From contig NZ_FZOT01000003.1 of the NCBI RefSeq assembly GCF_900188095.1, forward strand, positions 1 through 64,000: a stretch of 64,000 bases of DNA. The letters run 5' to 3'. Made by a program: the position numbers and the translations under genes. The DNA is from Noviherbaspirillum humi. Lineage in GTDB: Bacteria > Pseudomonadota > Gammaproteobacteria > Burkholderiales > Burkholderiaceae_D. Shown in pieces: positions 1 through 7,619 of the stretch (its first letter is position 1; each line of letters begins with the position of its first letter). The notes under the pieces are model-generated. The model was not told the origin of the DNA, made no database searches, and worked only from the letters and a program-made list of their open reading frames with translations.

Positions 1-167
1 CGGAGCGGCCGGTGCGGCTGATCTCGGCGATCAACCGCATCTACGAGAAGTTCGGGCTGAACGATCTGGAGCAGATCGAGGATGCGCCGGAGTACAAGCC
101 GGGATTGATTCTCACCCCGGAACTGATCCAGCAGTACCTCACGAAGAAGGTATCCGAGCCGGCCTGA
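1..167 (+). CDS. C-terminal end of an unidentified protein
   Basis: An open frame enters from the left edge (first whole codon at 3) and stops at TGA 165-167. It gives about 54 residues ending in KKVSEPA. The segment is charged and mostly helical-looking, with no motif I can name. A strong hairpin follows directly, so this is the 3' end of a transcription unit on the + strand. It may belong functionally with the bicupin and EutA-like genes downstream, but the terminator separates them. Too little is present for a function. Confidence 0.6.
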   Translation, partial: ERPVRLISAINRIYEKFGLNDLEQIEDAPEYKPGLILTPELIQQYLTKKVSEPA

Positions 168-181
168 CAGGCGAGAAAACA

Positions 182-205
182 AAGGGCGGCCAACGGGCTG
201 CCCTT
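182..205 (+). terminator. Rho-independent terminator after the first gene
   Basis: A 10-bp stem (AAGGGCGGCC pairing with GGCTGCCCTT, one G-T wobble) with a 4-nt loop, followed by the pyrimidine run CTTCTTCATT. It begins 14 nt after the first stop codon and ends 49 nt before the bicupin start. Confidence 0.75.
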
Positions 206-254
206 CTTCATTCAAGGTTCCATTTCAAACACGCAGCGGAGAGGCATCACGGCA

Positions 255-1472
255 ATGACGAGCTTGGGCAGCGAAACCGCATCGAACGGCGACACGCCGG
301 AAGTGAAGGAATCACGGGTCCTGATCGACCCCTACCGCGACTGGTCGGAGGGCGAGGGCATCCCCATCCATCTCGATTTCGGCCACAACCTGCTGGCCCT
401 GGAAACCGGCTGGTGGGACCGCTACGAAGCCAAGGGATGCTTCGCCCATACCCATGGTTCCGGCGACTTCATGGCCAACTACGTGCTGGAGGTGCCGCCG
501 AGCGGCAAGACGCGCCCGGTGAAGCACTTGTACGAAATGTTCTGCTACGTGCTGGCCGGCCACGGCTCGACCAAGGTGTGGCTGCCCAACGGCGAGACCC
601 GCACCTTCGAGTGGGGCCCGAAGGCGATGTTCGCCATTCCGCTCAACTGCCAGTACCAGATATTCAACGGCACGGGCAAGAAGGCGGTCCGCATCTCCTG
701 CACCAACGATGCGCCGATCACCATCAACCTCTACCACAACCTCGATTTCGTCTTCAACAATCCCTGCGCGTTCCCTGAACGCGTCGGCCAGGAGAAGCAT
801 TTCGAGGGCGAGGGCGACCACACCGCTTACACGCACAAGTCCAACACGGTGAAGCGCAACGTCTGGGAAACCAACTTCGTTCACGACCTGTCGAGCTTCA
901 AGCTGTACGACCTGGAAGAGCGCGGCAAGGGTTCCACCAACGTCAGCTTCATCCTCGCCGACGGCACCATGCATGCGCACGTGTCGCAGATACCGAAGGG
1001 GCGCTACAAGAAGGCGCATCGCCATGCCGCCGGCACCCATGTGCATGCGGTCGATGGCGAGGGATATTCGCTGCTGTGGTACGAAGGCGATTCGGAATTC
1101 ACGGAAATCCCGTGGGAGCACGGCTACATGTACACGCCGCCGTTCTGGATGTTCCACCAGCATTTCAACACCGGCCCGGCGCCGGCGCGCTACCTCGCCT
1201 GCAGCCTCGGCAGCCGGCGCTATCCCTTCATCTCGCTGCGCCGCAAGAGCGCCGAAGGCGCCGGCTCCATCTCGCTCTCCCAAGGCGGGCGCCAGCTGGA
1301 GTACGAGGACCAGGACCCACGCATCCATCGCAAGTGGCTGGAAGCGATCCGCGAAACCGGCGTGCCTTCCGAGATGGGCGAAATCTTCGATGAGCCGGCC
1401 ATCATGGCGCTGCCGCAGGAACGTCTCACCGGCGTGATCAGCACGCCGCGCTCCACCGGCCCGGCAGTCTGA
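255..1472 (+). CDS. Bicupin (two-domain cupin) protein of unknown substrate
   Basis: This 405-aa soluble protein has two cupin-like halves. The N-terminal half (about residues 60-190) contains LYEMFCYVLAGHGST and WGPKAMFAIP. The C-terminal half (about 230-330) contains the His cluster KAHRHAAGTHVHAVDGEGY and later FWMFHQHFN, which look like cupin metal-binding motifs. The second half keeps more histidines and is the likelier metal site. No signal peptide is visible, so it is probably cytoplasmic. The start is ATG 255 with a GGAGAGG box a little far upstream (about 13 nt). The EutA-like gene starts 24 nt after its stop, so the two are probably one operon. The fold is inferred from motifs; the reaction is unknown. 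Confidence 0.7.
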   Translation: MTSLGSETASNGDTPEVKESRVLIDPYRDWSEGEGIPIHLDFGHNLLALETGWWDRYEAKGCFAHTHGSGDFMANYVLEVPPSGKTRPVKHLYEMFCYVLAGHGSTKVWLPNGETRTFEWGPKAMFAIPLNCQYQIFNGTGKKAVRISCTNDAPITINLYHNLDFVFNNPCAFPERVGQEKHFEGEGDHTAYTHKSNTVKRNVWETNFVHDLSSFKLYDLEERGKGSTNVSFILADGTMHAHVSQIPKGRYKKAHRHAAGTHVHAVDGEGYSLLWYEGDSEFTEIPWEHGYMYTPPFWMFHQHFNTGPAPARYLACSLGSRRYPFISLRRKSAEGAGSISLSQGGRQLEYEDQDPRIHRKWLEAIRETGVPSEMGEIFDEPAIMALPQERLTGVISTPRSTGPAV

Positions 1473-1496
1473 TCCGGTTCGAAGCCACAGGACGAC

Positions 1497-3023
1497 ATGC
1501 CGCACGATCTCGATTTCGACCATGAGCATGAGCAGATGTCGGCGGCGCAGCGCGATGCGCTCGCCCGCTTCCTCTGGGAGCAGGAAACCATTGCGCTGAC
1601 CACGGTCGGCATCGACATCGGCAGTTCAACCTCCCACCTGATCTTCGCCCGCGTGGTCCTGCAGCGCCTGGCGGAAGGCTTGTCCAGCCGCTTCGTGGTG
1701 GTGGAGCGGCGCGTGCTGTGGCGCTCGCCCATCATGCTTACGCCCTTCCTGCCGGATGGCACGATCGATGCGCATGAGCTGCAGCACTTCATCCACCACG
1801 CCTACCACGATGCCGGCCTGGCGCGCGGCGATGTCGACAGCGGAGCGGTGATCCTCACCGGCGAGGCGATCAAGCGTCGCAATGCCCGCGTCATCGACGA
1901 GATCTTCGCCCGCGAATCGGGCAAGTTCGTCTGCGCCACCGCCGGCCACAAGCTGGAATGCATCCTGGCGGCGCACGGCGCCGGCGCCACCGCGCTGTCG
2001 AAGCGGCGCGGGCAGTGCGGGCTGCACGTGGACATCGGCGGCGGCACCACGAAGCTGGCGCTGATCGACAATGGCAACATCGTGAGCGTGGCTGCCTTCG
2101 CAGCCGGCGGCCGCCTGCTGGCGCAGGATACTGCGGGCGCTTGGAGCCGCATCGACGATGCGGCCCGTTTGGCGGCTCAGGAACTCGGCATGGCCGCGAC
2201 GCCCGCCGCCTTCGACAGCAGCGCCGGCCGGCAGGCCGTTGCCGCACGGCTGGCGGCCATCATCATGGACCGGATCACTGGCACGCCGCTCGATGGCCTC
2301 GGCCGGCAGCTGATGCTCACCGACCCACTCCACCGCACGGTCGAGCCCGAGTTCGTCACTTTCTCCGGCGGGGTCGCCGAATACCTGTTCGGCCATGAAA
2401 CCCGCGACCATGGCGACATCGCCCCCCTGCTCGCCGCCGAGATCGTCGCGCAGATCAAGGCGCGCCTGGCCATCCCCGTGGTCGAGCCGCAGGAGCGCAT
2501 TCGCGCCACGGTGATCGGCGCCTCGCAATTCACGGTGCAGGTCAGCGGCAAGACCATCTATCTGCCGGACCGCGCCGCGCTGCCGGTGCGGAACCTGCCG
2601 GTGCTGCACCTTGGGGTAGACCTGCCGGAGCACATCGACAGCGAGGCGGTGGCGTCAGCCCTGGCGCGCGAAGCCGACCTGGTGAATCTCGATGCCTCGG
2701 CGCGGCTGGCCATCGCCTTTACCTGGCAGGGCGAGCCGGAGCATGCGCGGCTGCTGGCCATGGCGCGCGCCATCATGGGCTTTGCCGCTCCCGGCGGACA
2801 CCGACATGCGCCGCTGTTCCTGATGATCGATGGCGATGTCGGCGCCTCTCTCGGCCGCATCCTGCATGAGGAACTCGGCCTGGAAGATGGGGTGGTTTCC
2901 ATCGACGGCGTGCAGCTGCGTCCGCTCGACTTCGTCGACATCGGCGAACTCATCGATCCGCCCGGCGTGGTGCCGGTGGTGATCAAGTCTTTGCTGTTCC
3001 CGGGCGACATCCCGGCGGGCTGA
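1497..3023 (+). CDS. EutA-like reactivating ATPase (ethanolamine ammonia-lyase reactivase family)
   Basis: This 508-aa protein has the actin/Hsp70-like ATPase signatures of EutA. These are GIDIGSSTSHL near residues 38-48, LHVDIGGGTTKLALIDNG near 180, FLMIDGDVGASLGR near 440 and a C-terminal VPVVIKSLLFPG. Known EutA exchanges damaged adenosylcobalamin on ethanolamine ammonia-lyase using ATP. No eutB or eutC is in the window, so the client enzyme here is unknown. The start at ATG 1497 has AGGA 5 nt upstream. It follows the bicupin by 24 nt and converges with a TctC-type gene 15 nt after its stop. The family is fairly secure; the physiological role is inference. Confidence 0.8.
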   Translation: MPHDLDFDHEHEQMSAAQRDALARFLWEQETIALTTVGIDIGSSTSHLIFARVVLQRLAEGLSSRFVVVERRVLWRSPIMLTPFLPDGTIDAHELQHFIHHAYHDAGLARGDVDSGAVILTGEAIKRRNARVIDEIFARESGKFVCATAGHKLECILAAHGAGATALSKRRGQCGLHVDIGGGTTKLALIDNGNIVSVAAFAAGGRLLAQDTAGAWSRIDDAARLAAQELGMAATPAAFDSSAGRQAVAARLAAIIMDRITGTPLDGLGRQLMLTDPLHRTVEPEFVTFSGGVAEYLFGHETRDHGDIAPLLAAEIVAQIKARLAIPVVEPQERIRATVIGASQFTVQVSGKTIYLPDRAALPVRNLPVLHLGVDLPEHIDSEAVASALAREADLVNLDASARLAIAFTWQGEPEHARLLAMARAIMGFAAPGGHRHAPLFLMIDGDVGASLGRILHEELGLEDGVVSIDGVQLRPLDFVDIGELIDPPGVVPVVIKSLLFPGDIPAG

Positions 3024-3038
3024 GACGAGATCGGCTGC

Positions 3039-4025
3039 CTACTCCGCCCGCGCTCCCGAAACCTTCACCACCTCCGCCCATTTCTTCGTCTCGCTGCGGA
3101 TGTAGGAAGCAAACTCGTCCGACTTGCTGCCGACGGGTTCCGCGCCTTGACCCAGAATCTTTTCGCGGATCTCCGGCAGGGCGACGATCTTCGCCACTTC
3201 GTTCGACAGCTTGTTCACCACCGGCGCCGGCGTGGCGGCCGGCACGAACAGGCCGAACCAGGAGCCGGCTTCGAAGTCCGCGAGTTCGCCGCCGTAGCTC
3301 GCCACCGTCGGCACGCCGGGCAGCGCCGGCACCGGTTTGGTGGTCGTGACGGCCAGCGCCTTCAGCTTGCCGGTCTTGATGTGGCCGATGGAAGAGGGCA
3401 GGTTGTCGAACATGATCTGCACCTGCCCGCCCACCAGGTCGGACACTGCCGGCGCCGAACCCTTGTAGGGGACGTGCACCATCTGGGTATGGGTCTTGGC
3501 CTTGAACAGCTCGCCGCTCAGGTGGATGGAAGTGCCGGCGCCGCTGGAGGCAAAGTTGATCTCGCCGGGATGGGCGCGCATGTAGGAGATCAGCGCCGGC
3601 ACGTCGCCGATGCGGTTCTTCTCCGCGAAGCCGCTGTTGATGGCAAGGACGTTCGGCACCGAGGCTACCAGGGAAATCGGCGTGAAGTCGCGCAGATGGT
3701 CGTAGGGCATCTTGGCGTACAAGGCCGGGTTGATGGCATGGGTGCCGACCGTGCCCATGAACATCGTGTAGCCGTCGGGGGCCGCCTTGGCGGCGATCGC
3801 GCCGCCGGTATTGCCGGCCGCGCCGGGGCGGTTCTCGACGATGACCGGCTGGCCCCAGTTCTTGCTCAATTCGGCGCCGACCAGGCGCGCCAGGATGTCG
3901 GTGGTGCCGCCCGGCGTGAAGGGAACGATGATGGTGATCGGCTTGGTGGGATAGTTTTGCGCCTGTGCCGGACCCAGGGTGGCGAAGGCCATGGCGGCGA
4001 CTGCCGCGAAGCGTCGGAACTTCAT
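3039..4025 (-). CDS. Tripartite tricarboxylate transporter substrate-binding protein (Bug/TctC family)
   Basis: This 328-aa periplasmic protein has a Sec signal peptide ending AQA (about residues 1-22). The Bug-family landmarks follow: [35 protein letters not shown] and later VPYKGSAPA. The family binds organic anions and delivers them to TctAB-type transporters. No TctA or TctB membrane gene is adjacent, which is usual for orphan Bug proteins in Burkholderiales, so the ligand cannot be read. The start ATG at 4023-4025 has AGGAGACAAGC upstream. The 5' leader carries a GTGTT tandem repeat. The gene is convergent with the EutA-like gene and divergent from creA. Confidence 0.92.
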   Translation of the reverse strand: MKFRRFAAVAAMAFATLGPAQAQNYPTKPITIIVPFTPGGTTDILARLVGAELSKNWGQPVIVENRPGAAGNTGGAIAAKAAPDGYTMFMGTVGTHAINPALYAKMPYDHLRDFTPISLVASVPNVLAINSGFAEKNRIGDVPALISYMRAHPGEINFASSGAGTSIHLSGELFKAKTHTQMVHVPYKGSAPAVSDLVGGQVQIMFDNLPSSIGHIKTGKLKALAVTTTKPVPALPGVPTVASYGGELADFEAGSWFGLFVPAATPAPVVNKLSNEVAKIVALPEIREKILGQGAEPVGSKSDEFASYIRSETKKWAEVVKVSGARAE

Positions 4026-4040
4026 GCTTGTCTCCTGATT

Positions 4041-4058
4041 GTGTTGTGTTGTGTTGTG
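4041..4058. repeat. GTGTT pentanucleotide repeat in the TctC leader
   Basis: Three full GTGTT copies plus a partial one lie between the Shine-Dalgarno of the tctC-like gene and the upstream divergent promoter region. The tract starts 15 nt before the ATG on the minus strand. Confidence 0.7.
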
Positions 4059-4183
4059 GCCTAATGATAGGCGATTTTGATTCCGAGACGCAGCTTGGTT
4101 CGCCGTCGATTGCGCTTGCCGGGACCGCCTGCCCGATTTGCCGCCATAATTTGTTCAGTTCAATCTGTGCAGAGGATGAAGAC

Positions 4184-4651
4184 ATGAAGAAAAGCGTCAT
4201 CGCCGCCCTCGGGCTCGCATTCGCCGCCGCCGCGCAGGCGGAAACCATCGGCGACGTCAGCACCACCTTCCGGCTGCTCGGCGCCAACAACAAGATCGTG
4301 GTCGAGGTGTTCGACGATCCCAAGGTGAAGGGCGTCGCCTGCTACCTGTCCCATGCCAAGACCGGCGGCATCAAGGGCAGCCTCGGCATGGCGGAAGACA
4401 CATCGGATGCGTCGGTGGCTTGCCGCCAGGTCGGGCCGATCGCCTTCAATGGCACGATTCCGCGCGAAGAAGAAGTGTTTTCGGAGCGGTCGTCCATCCT
4501 GTTCAAGCATGTGCGGGTGGTGCGCATGGCCGATCCGAAGCGCAATACGCTGGTCTATCTGGTTTATTCGGATCGGGTGATCGAAGGCAGCCCCAAGAAC
4601 AGCGTGACGGCGGTGCCCGTGCCGGGCGATATGCCGCTGCCGCTCAAATAA
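4184..4651 (+). CDS. creA: CreA family periplasmic protein
   Basis: This 155-aa protein has a short Sec signal peptide ([19 protein letters not shown]). The body matches the CreA family: [37 protein letters not shown] at the start, the paired cysteines, and the C-terminal [18 protein letters not shown]. CreA is a conserved exported protein of unknown biochemical function. I start it at ATG 4184 because that gives the signal peptide and lies close to an AGAGGATGAAG box; the frame is open further upstream without a plausible start. A strong hairpin ends the transcript. Confidence 0.88.
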   Translation: MKKSVIAALGLAFAAAAQAETIGDVSTTFRLLGANNKIVVEVFDDPKVKGVACYLSHAKTGGIKGSLGMAEDTSDASVACRQVGPIAFNGTIPREEEVFSERSSILFKHVRVVRMADPKRNTLVYLVYSDRVIEGSPKNSVTAVPVPGDMPLPLK

Positions 4652-4697
4652 GCTTGCTGCTCATCGGCGGCACCGGGTAACCCGCCCAGAATGCGAG

Positions 4698-4718
4698 ACG
4701 GCCCGTAGGACGGGCCGT
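4698..4718 (+). terminator. Hairpin terminator downstream of creA
   Basis: A perfect 9-bp stem, ACGGCCCGT / ACGGGCCGT, with a 3-nt loop, followed by TTTC. It lies 46 nt after the creA stop. It abuts the stop of the convergent 73-aa gene, so it may serve both strands. Confidence 0.75.
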
Positions 4719-4719
4719 T

Positions 4720-4941
4720 TCATTGCAGGCGCTTGGCGATCCGGAACAGTTCCCTCGCCTTGTCCAGGGTGAACGCTTCGTCCGGCAGGCGCTGGGCCAG
4801 CGAATTGACTAGGCGCGCCATGGCCTTGCGGTCATCCTCGGAAAGCGCCATGAACAACTGACAGAATTGGGAAAATTCGGGCTTGGAGTGGGATTCGATT
4901 TGGGCCATCTCTGCTCGCCATGCTTGTAACTGGACGATCAA
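4720..4941 (-). CDS. Small hypothetical protein (73 aa)
   Basis: A 73-aa, mostly helical, soluble reading frame with no signal peptide or recognised motif (central segment FMALSEDDRKAMARLVNSLAQ). It runs in the same direction as the HTH gene upstream (66 nt away). It ends exactly at the hairpin that also terminates creA, which supports it being a real transcription unit. The protein could be a small regulatory partner of the HTH protein, but nothing in the sequence proves it. Confidence 0.5.
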   Translation of the reverse strand: MIVQLQAWRAEMAQIESHSKPEFSQFCQLFMALSEDDRKAMARLVNSLAQRLPDEAFTLDKARELFRIAKRLQ

Positions 4942-5007
4942 TAGTCCTAGAGCGCCGAAATCCGCACAATCCCCTCTACACGGTATGACCTATCGATGCG
5001 GCGGAAG

Positions 5008-5415
5008 TCATTGATCCTGTTTAAGTTCAAGCAGGGTCTCGATCAACTGGATCACGACCTTTTGTTCCGACCGGTCGAGCTTGTTGAAGCCGTTGAGCAG
5101 CGAAGGCGGAAGGGTTGAAGACCGTCCTTCCTGCGCGCCGGGCGCATGTTCGCCACCACCGAAGCGCAGCCACTCCGGCGTGACGCTGAGTTCATGGGCA
5201 AGAATGCGGATCTTGTCCTGCGTCGGAATGGATTCGCCGACCAGCCATTTGCGCGCAGCATGGATGGTGACCTTGTCCGACATGGAGAGCGAATTGTAGA
5301 GGCGGGCGAGCTGTGTCGGCCCCGCGCCCGGGAACCCTGCGTTTTCCAATGCGTTGACCAGGCGTTCACTGAACTGCCGGCGCTCCAATTCCTTGTTCAA
5401 CTTTGCCTTCCTCAT
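5008..5415 (-). CDS. Small helix-turn-helix regulator (XRE/CI-like)
   Basis: A 135-aa protein starting MRKAKLNKELERRQ. It has an XRE/CI-type DNA-binding region at about residues 10-75, including QLARLYNSLSMSDKVTIHAARKWL and IPTQDKIRILAHELSVTPEWLRFG. A short C-terminal helical tail (LDRSEQKVVIQLIETLLEL) may serve in dimerisation. The frame extends eight codons upstream to a TTG, but ATG 5413-5415 gives a better N-terminus. A TATAAT lies about 20 nt upstream of that ATG on the minus strand. Two perfect or near-perfect dyads in the divergent region are natural operator candidates. The target genes are unknown. Confidence 0.75.
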   Translation of the reverse strand: MRKAKLNKELERRQFSERLVNALENAGFPGAGPTQLARLYNSLSMSDKVTIHAARKWLVGESIPTQDKIRILAHELSVTPEWLRFGGGEHAPGAQEGRSSTLPPSLLNGFNKLDRSEQKVVIQLIETLLELKQDQ

Positions 5416-5524
5416 GAACCAATTGCCAATGGGCAACAATTATAGCGTCAAGCCGGGAAATTGGAATTTGATGTAGCACATATTTCATGCAACATCTGAG
5501 CGGCATCAATACACGTTTCGTCAA

Positions 5525-5591
5525 TCGACGCCCCGCGTCGAGAGCGGACTTCCCGGTTCCATCGCCATAACGCGAAAAGAACGCGATTATG
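5525..5591. promoter_or_regulatory. Two operator-like dyads between the HTH gene and the 58-aa ORF
   Basis: The first dyad is TCGACGC-CCC-GCGTCGA (5525-5541), with perfect 7-bp arms. The second is CATAACGCG (5566-5574) opposing CGCG-A-TTATG (5582-5591), imperfect by one base. Both lie in the AT-richer region upstream of the HTH regulator, where autoregulatory sites would be expected. Their use as operators is inference. Confidence 0.4.
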
Positions 5592-5678
5592 CCCTTTAAA
5601 TAACGATATGAAATTGAAATGCAAAAATTATGATTTTCCTGAACCGACTATGACGCCGCGCGAGCGGCTGGCCGACGA

Positions 5679-5855
5679 ATGGAAAACGAACAATTTCTCC
5701 GACGCGCCGCGTCCGCTGCGCTGCGCGACTATGCCAAGCGCATGAGCGAGGGCCGCGAGACCAGCTTTCCGCGCTGGGCGGTGGAAATGCTCGGCATGCC
5801 GCTGCGTACGCTGCAGCAGCAGGCGCCCAAGGGCCATCTGGCTTCAGGCGGCTGA
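5679..5855 (+). CDS. Small hypothetical protein (58 aa)
   Basis: A 58-codon frame starts MENEQFLRRAASAALRDYAK and ends QQQAPKGHLASGG. The composition is typical of a real protein: an amphipathic N-terminal helix, then SFPRWAVEMLGMPLRTLQQQ. It is read divergently from the HTH regulator. No strong Shine-Dalgarno precedes ATG 5679. The antisense frame over the same DNA has Arg/His-rich composition and is less credible. Function unknown. Confidence 0.45.
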   Translation: MENEQFLRRAASAALRDYAKRMSEGRETSFPRWAVEMLGMPLRTLQQQAPKGHLASGG

Positions 5856-5896
5856 GGCCGAATCCCGGGTCGCCGCCTTAGACCCTCAGAGCCTGT

Positions 5897-6106
5897 TCAG
5901 TGTCGATGGCCCCAGCCGCGGCCGCCCCAGTAGCCGAAGCTGAAGCTGACCGGGGGCGCGGCATACACCGGCGCCGGCTGCACCATCACCGGCGCAGAAT
6001 ATACCGGCGCCTGGCTGTAGACCGGGGCGGGCTGGTACACCGCGCAGCCGCCGAGCAGGGAAGAGGCTGCGGCAACGGCAGCGAGAACTTTGATGGACGA
6101 TTTCAT
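5897..6106 (-). CDS. Small outer-membrane or periplasmic lipoprotein with PVY repeats
   Basis: A 69-aa protein starting MKSSIKVLAAVAAASSLLGGC. It has a signal peptide and a clear lipobox (LLGGC, Cys at about residue 21), followed by Pro/Val/Tyr repeats (QPAPVYSQAPVYSAPV). It ends in an aromatic/Gly/His tail (FGYWGGRGWGHRH). The start at 6104-6106 has AAAGGGG 6-7 nt upstream; a longer in-frame start lacks support. Small PVY-rich lipoproteins of this kind are common in Burkholderiales and uncharacterised. The His-containing tail could bind metal, but this is speculative. Confidence 0.75.
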   Translation of the reverse strand: MKSSIKVLAAVAAASSLLGGCAVYQPAPVYSQAPVYSAPVMVQPAPVYAAPPVSFSFGYWGGRGWGHRH

Positions 6107-6261
6107 GGAACACCCCTTTCTCATGTCTGCATGATAGACAGAGCCAGAAAGTCTCCGTAGCGCGCTTACCCTTTCTTACAGGGAAGGCAAGCCCTGATAC
6201 ATGGCGACACAAGCAGCGTGTTCCATTGACGCCATGAACGAATTCCTTCGATGCCGCCGAT

Positions 6262-6292
6262 AAAAAAAGCCCGGCGACTTGCGTGGCCGGGC
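6262..6292 (-). terminator. Rho-independent terminator, minus strand
   Basis: A 7-bp G/C stem (GCCCGGC 6269-6275 with GCCGGGC 6286-6292) and a 10-nt loop. On the minus strand it is followed by seven T residues (plus-strand A run 6262-6268). No coding gene ends just upstream of it on the minus strand: the nearest stop is the 36-aa lipoprotein at 6547, 255 nt away. It therefore ends either a long 3' UTR or a separate small RNA. Confidence 0.75.
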
Positions 6293-6306
6293 AAAACTTA
6301 ACTCTT

Positions 6307-6438
6307 AAAGGAGACCAATGGACATGTTCATGAACATGTCCTGATTGGAGACCCAATTGTAGGGGGCGAGACTGACAGAGAGCTGAAGCCCCCGGGCGGC
6401 TGGGCGTTTAGTGGGCAGGGCTTGAGAAAGATCAAGCC
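6307..6438. other. Highly structured intergenic element (possible small RNA or leader)
   Basis: The element contains a 22-bp perfect palindrome at 6320-6341 (core GACATGTTCATGAACATGTC, 6321-6340), framed by CCAAT (6315-6319) and ATTGG (6344-6348). A second CCAAT (6353-6357) could compete for the same ATTGG. A 7-bp hairpin GGCTTGA/TCAAGCC (6419-6438) contains a near-FNR-box (TTGAG-N4-ATCAA). On the plus strand, AAAGGAG (6307-6313) precedes an eight-codon frame, MDMFMNMS-stop (6318-6344), built from the palindrome. On the minus strand the region runs into the terminator at 6262-6292. Strand and function are unresolved. Confidence 0.5.
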
Positions 6439-6546
6439 TCGCATGACTCGTGCACGCCGGATCGCGGAGCCTGGCCGCGCATTCGCTACCTGCGCTGCGG
6501 GAGCCGCGCTGCCTGCTTCAGCGTTGAGCGGCTCAGTCTATGTAGC

Positions 6547-6657
6547 TCAGTCTATGTAGTATTCGGCGGGCGCACGCGTCACCTCGTGCGATGGCGTGGA
6601 AGCGCAGCCGACCAGCATCGACGCCAGCAATGACACAGCGATCAGTAACTTGCCCAT
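6547..6657 (-). CDS. Very small lipoprotein (36 aa)
   Basis: A 36-aa frame, MGKLLIAVSLLASMLVGCA followed by STPSHEVTRAPAEYYID. It has a short hydrophobic signal and a canonical lipobox (LVGC, Cys 18), and GGAG sits about 9 nt upstream of the ATG at 6655-6657. It resembles entericidin-like or other mini-lipoproteins in size only. The last codons and the stop lie in a perfect 14-bp tandem duplication (6531-6544 and 6545-6558). A longer antisense-like frame covers the same DNA but lacks protein character. Confidence 0.65.
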   Translation of the reverse strand: MGKLLIAVSLLASMLVGCASTPSHEVTRAPAEYYID

Positions 6658-7057
6658 GGCTATTCTCCGGAGGTTGATCAATCGGGATGCTGCATCCCTT
6701 CAACCCTAGACCATGAACGGTGAAACGCCACTTCCGGATCGTGATATCACTCATTTGCGTGAGTAATGCCACGCACGGCTGCCGTGATCAGGCAATCCTG
6801 CCGGGCACGCCGGGTTCCTCATGGGCGGCGAAGCGCACACGCAGGCGGTAAAACCCGTCGGCAAGACGAGCGGACCGCCGTGATCCTGCGAACGCGGTGA
6901 ATAGGCGACATCGGTGCGCCATCATGCGACTTGTTCCGATGCGTTCTCCAGCCAAAGAATGGAGGCCCCGAAGGCGCGCAGGCTGTCCCTCGCCTGACTC
7001 GCCGCTATCGGCGCTTGAGCTTGCGGACCGGCCGCGAAGGCGATCCTTCCTTCCCGC
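6658..7057. other. Intergenic region without a supported gene
   Basis: About 400 bp with no convincing reading frame on either strand; the plus-strand frames here are Arg/Pro-rich shadows. Two adjacent palindromes, GTGATATCAC (6741-6750) and ACTCA-N6-TGAGT (6749-6764), lie 85-110 nt upstream of the 36-aa lipoprotein start and could be a regulator site. Confidence 0.5.
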
Positions 7058-7345
7058 TCATCGCGGCAGCGGCGGAGTCGGCGACTGGGGCGGGCGCTGA
7101 ATGGGCGTACCCAGCGAAGGGTAGAAGTAAGGCGACGGGCGCGGAAAAACCGTGGTGCCGGAGCGGGCGGGCGCCGAACCGCGCTCGGCGGCCGCGTCGG
7201 CGTTGTAAATGAGCGTGTCGGATGGCAGCGGAATGGCTTCGCGGGTGGCAGGATCGATGACGGTCAGCTCCGGCCGTCTGGCGCCGTCCTCGGGATGGGC
7301 AGGGAGGGCGAGAAGCAGAAACGGCGTCAGTATCAGGCTTCGCAT
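7058..7345 (-). CDS. Small exported hypothetical protein
   Basis: A 95-aa protein. It begins MRSLILTPFLLLALPAHPED, which looks like a Sec signal peptide cleaved near residue 16-18. The mature part is Pro-rich, with the sequence DPATREAIPLPSDTLIYNADAAAERG and a tail rich in PSP/PPQ. The start at 7343-7345 has AGGAG 6 nt upstream, which is why I trim the longer Arg-rich extension. No known family is recognised. It stands alone between two intergenic stretches. Confidence 0.6.
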   Translation of the reverse strand: MRSLILTPFLLLALPAHPEDGARRPELTVIDPATREAIPLPSDTLIYNADAAAERGSAPARSGTTVFPRPSPYFYPSLGTPIQRPPQSPTPPLPR

Positions 7346-7619
7346 GATTTCTCCTGGACCGTGCATGTCGCGCAGGCGGGCGGCCGGCGAGCGGCGTTGA
7401 ACGCGGGGCAGCGCAGCCGCCGTGTGAAGCATAGCCGACTCCTTCGGTCGGCAGCATTGATCTGGACCAGATGCCTGCCATCCGCTGCGAACTGTGAACT
7501 AATAGCATAGGAAGCAGTCCTTTTTTAACAGCGAACTGAATGGTTGACCATTCTGCGCTCGCTCTCATTCAAGGCATAATGCTGCCTTTCATCCATTCCC
7601 TGGTCGCTGAAGTTTGAAT

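Noticed and set aside
5886-6356. 156-aa minus-strand frame over the small lipoprotein
   Set aside because: The 69-aa lipoprotein in another frame has a ribosome-binding site, signal and lipobox; this longer frame has none.
6422-6435. FNR/Anr box (TTGAG-N4-ATCAA)
   Set aside because: Nine of ten positions match, but no -10 lies at the right distance in either direction and it is also one side of a hairpin. It is kept only as part of the structured element.
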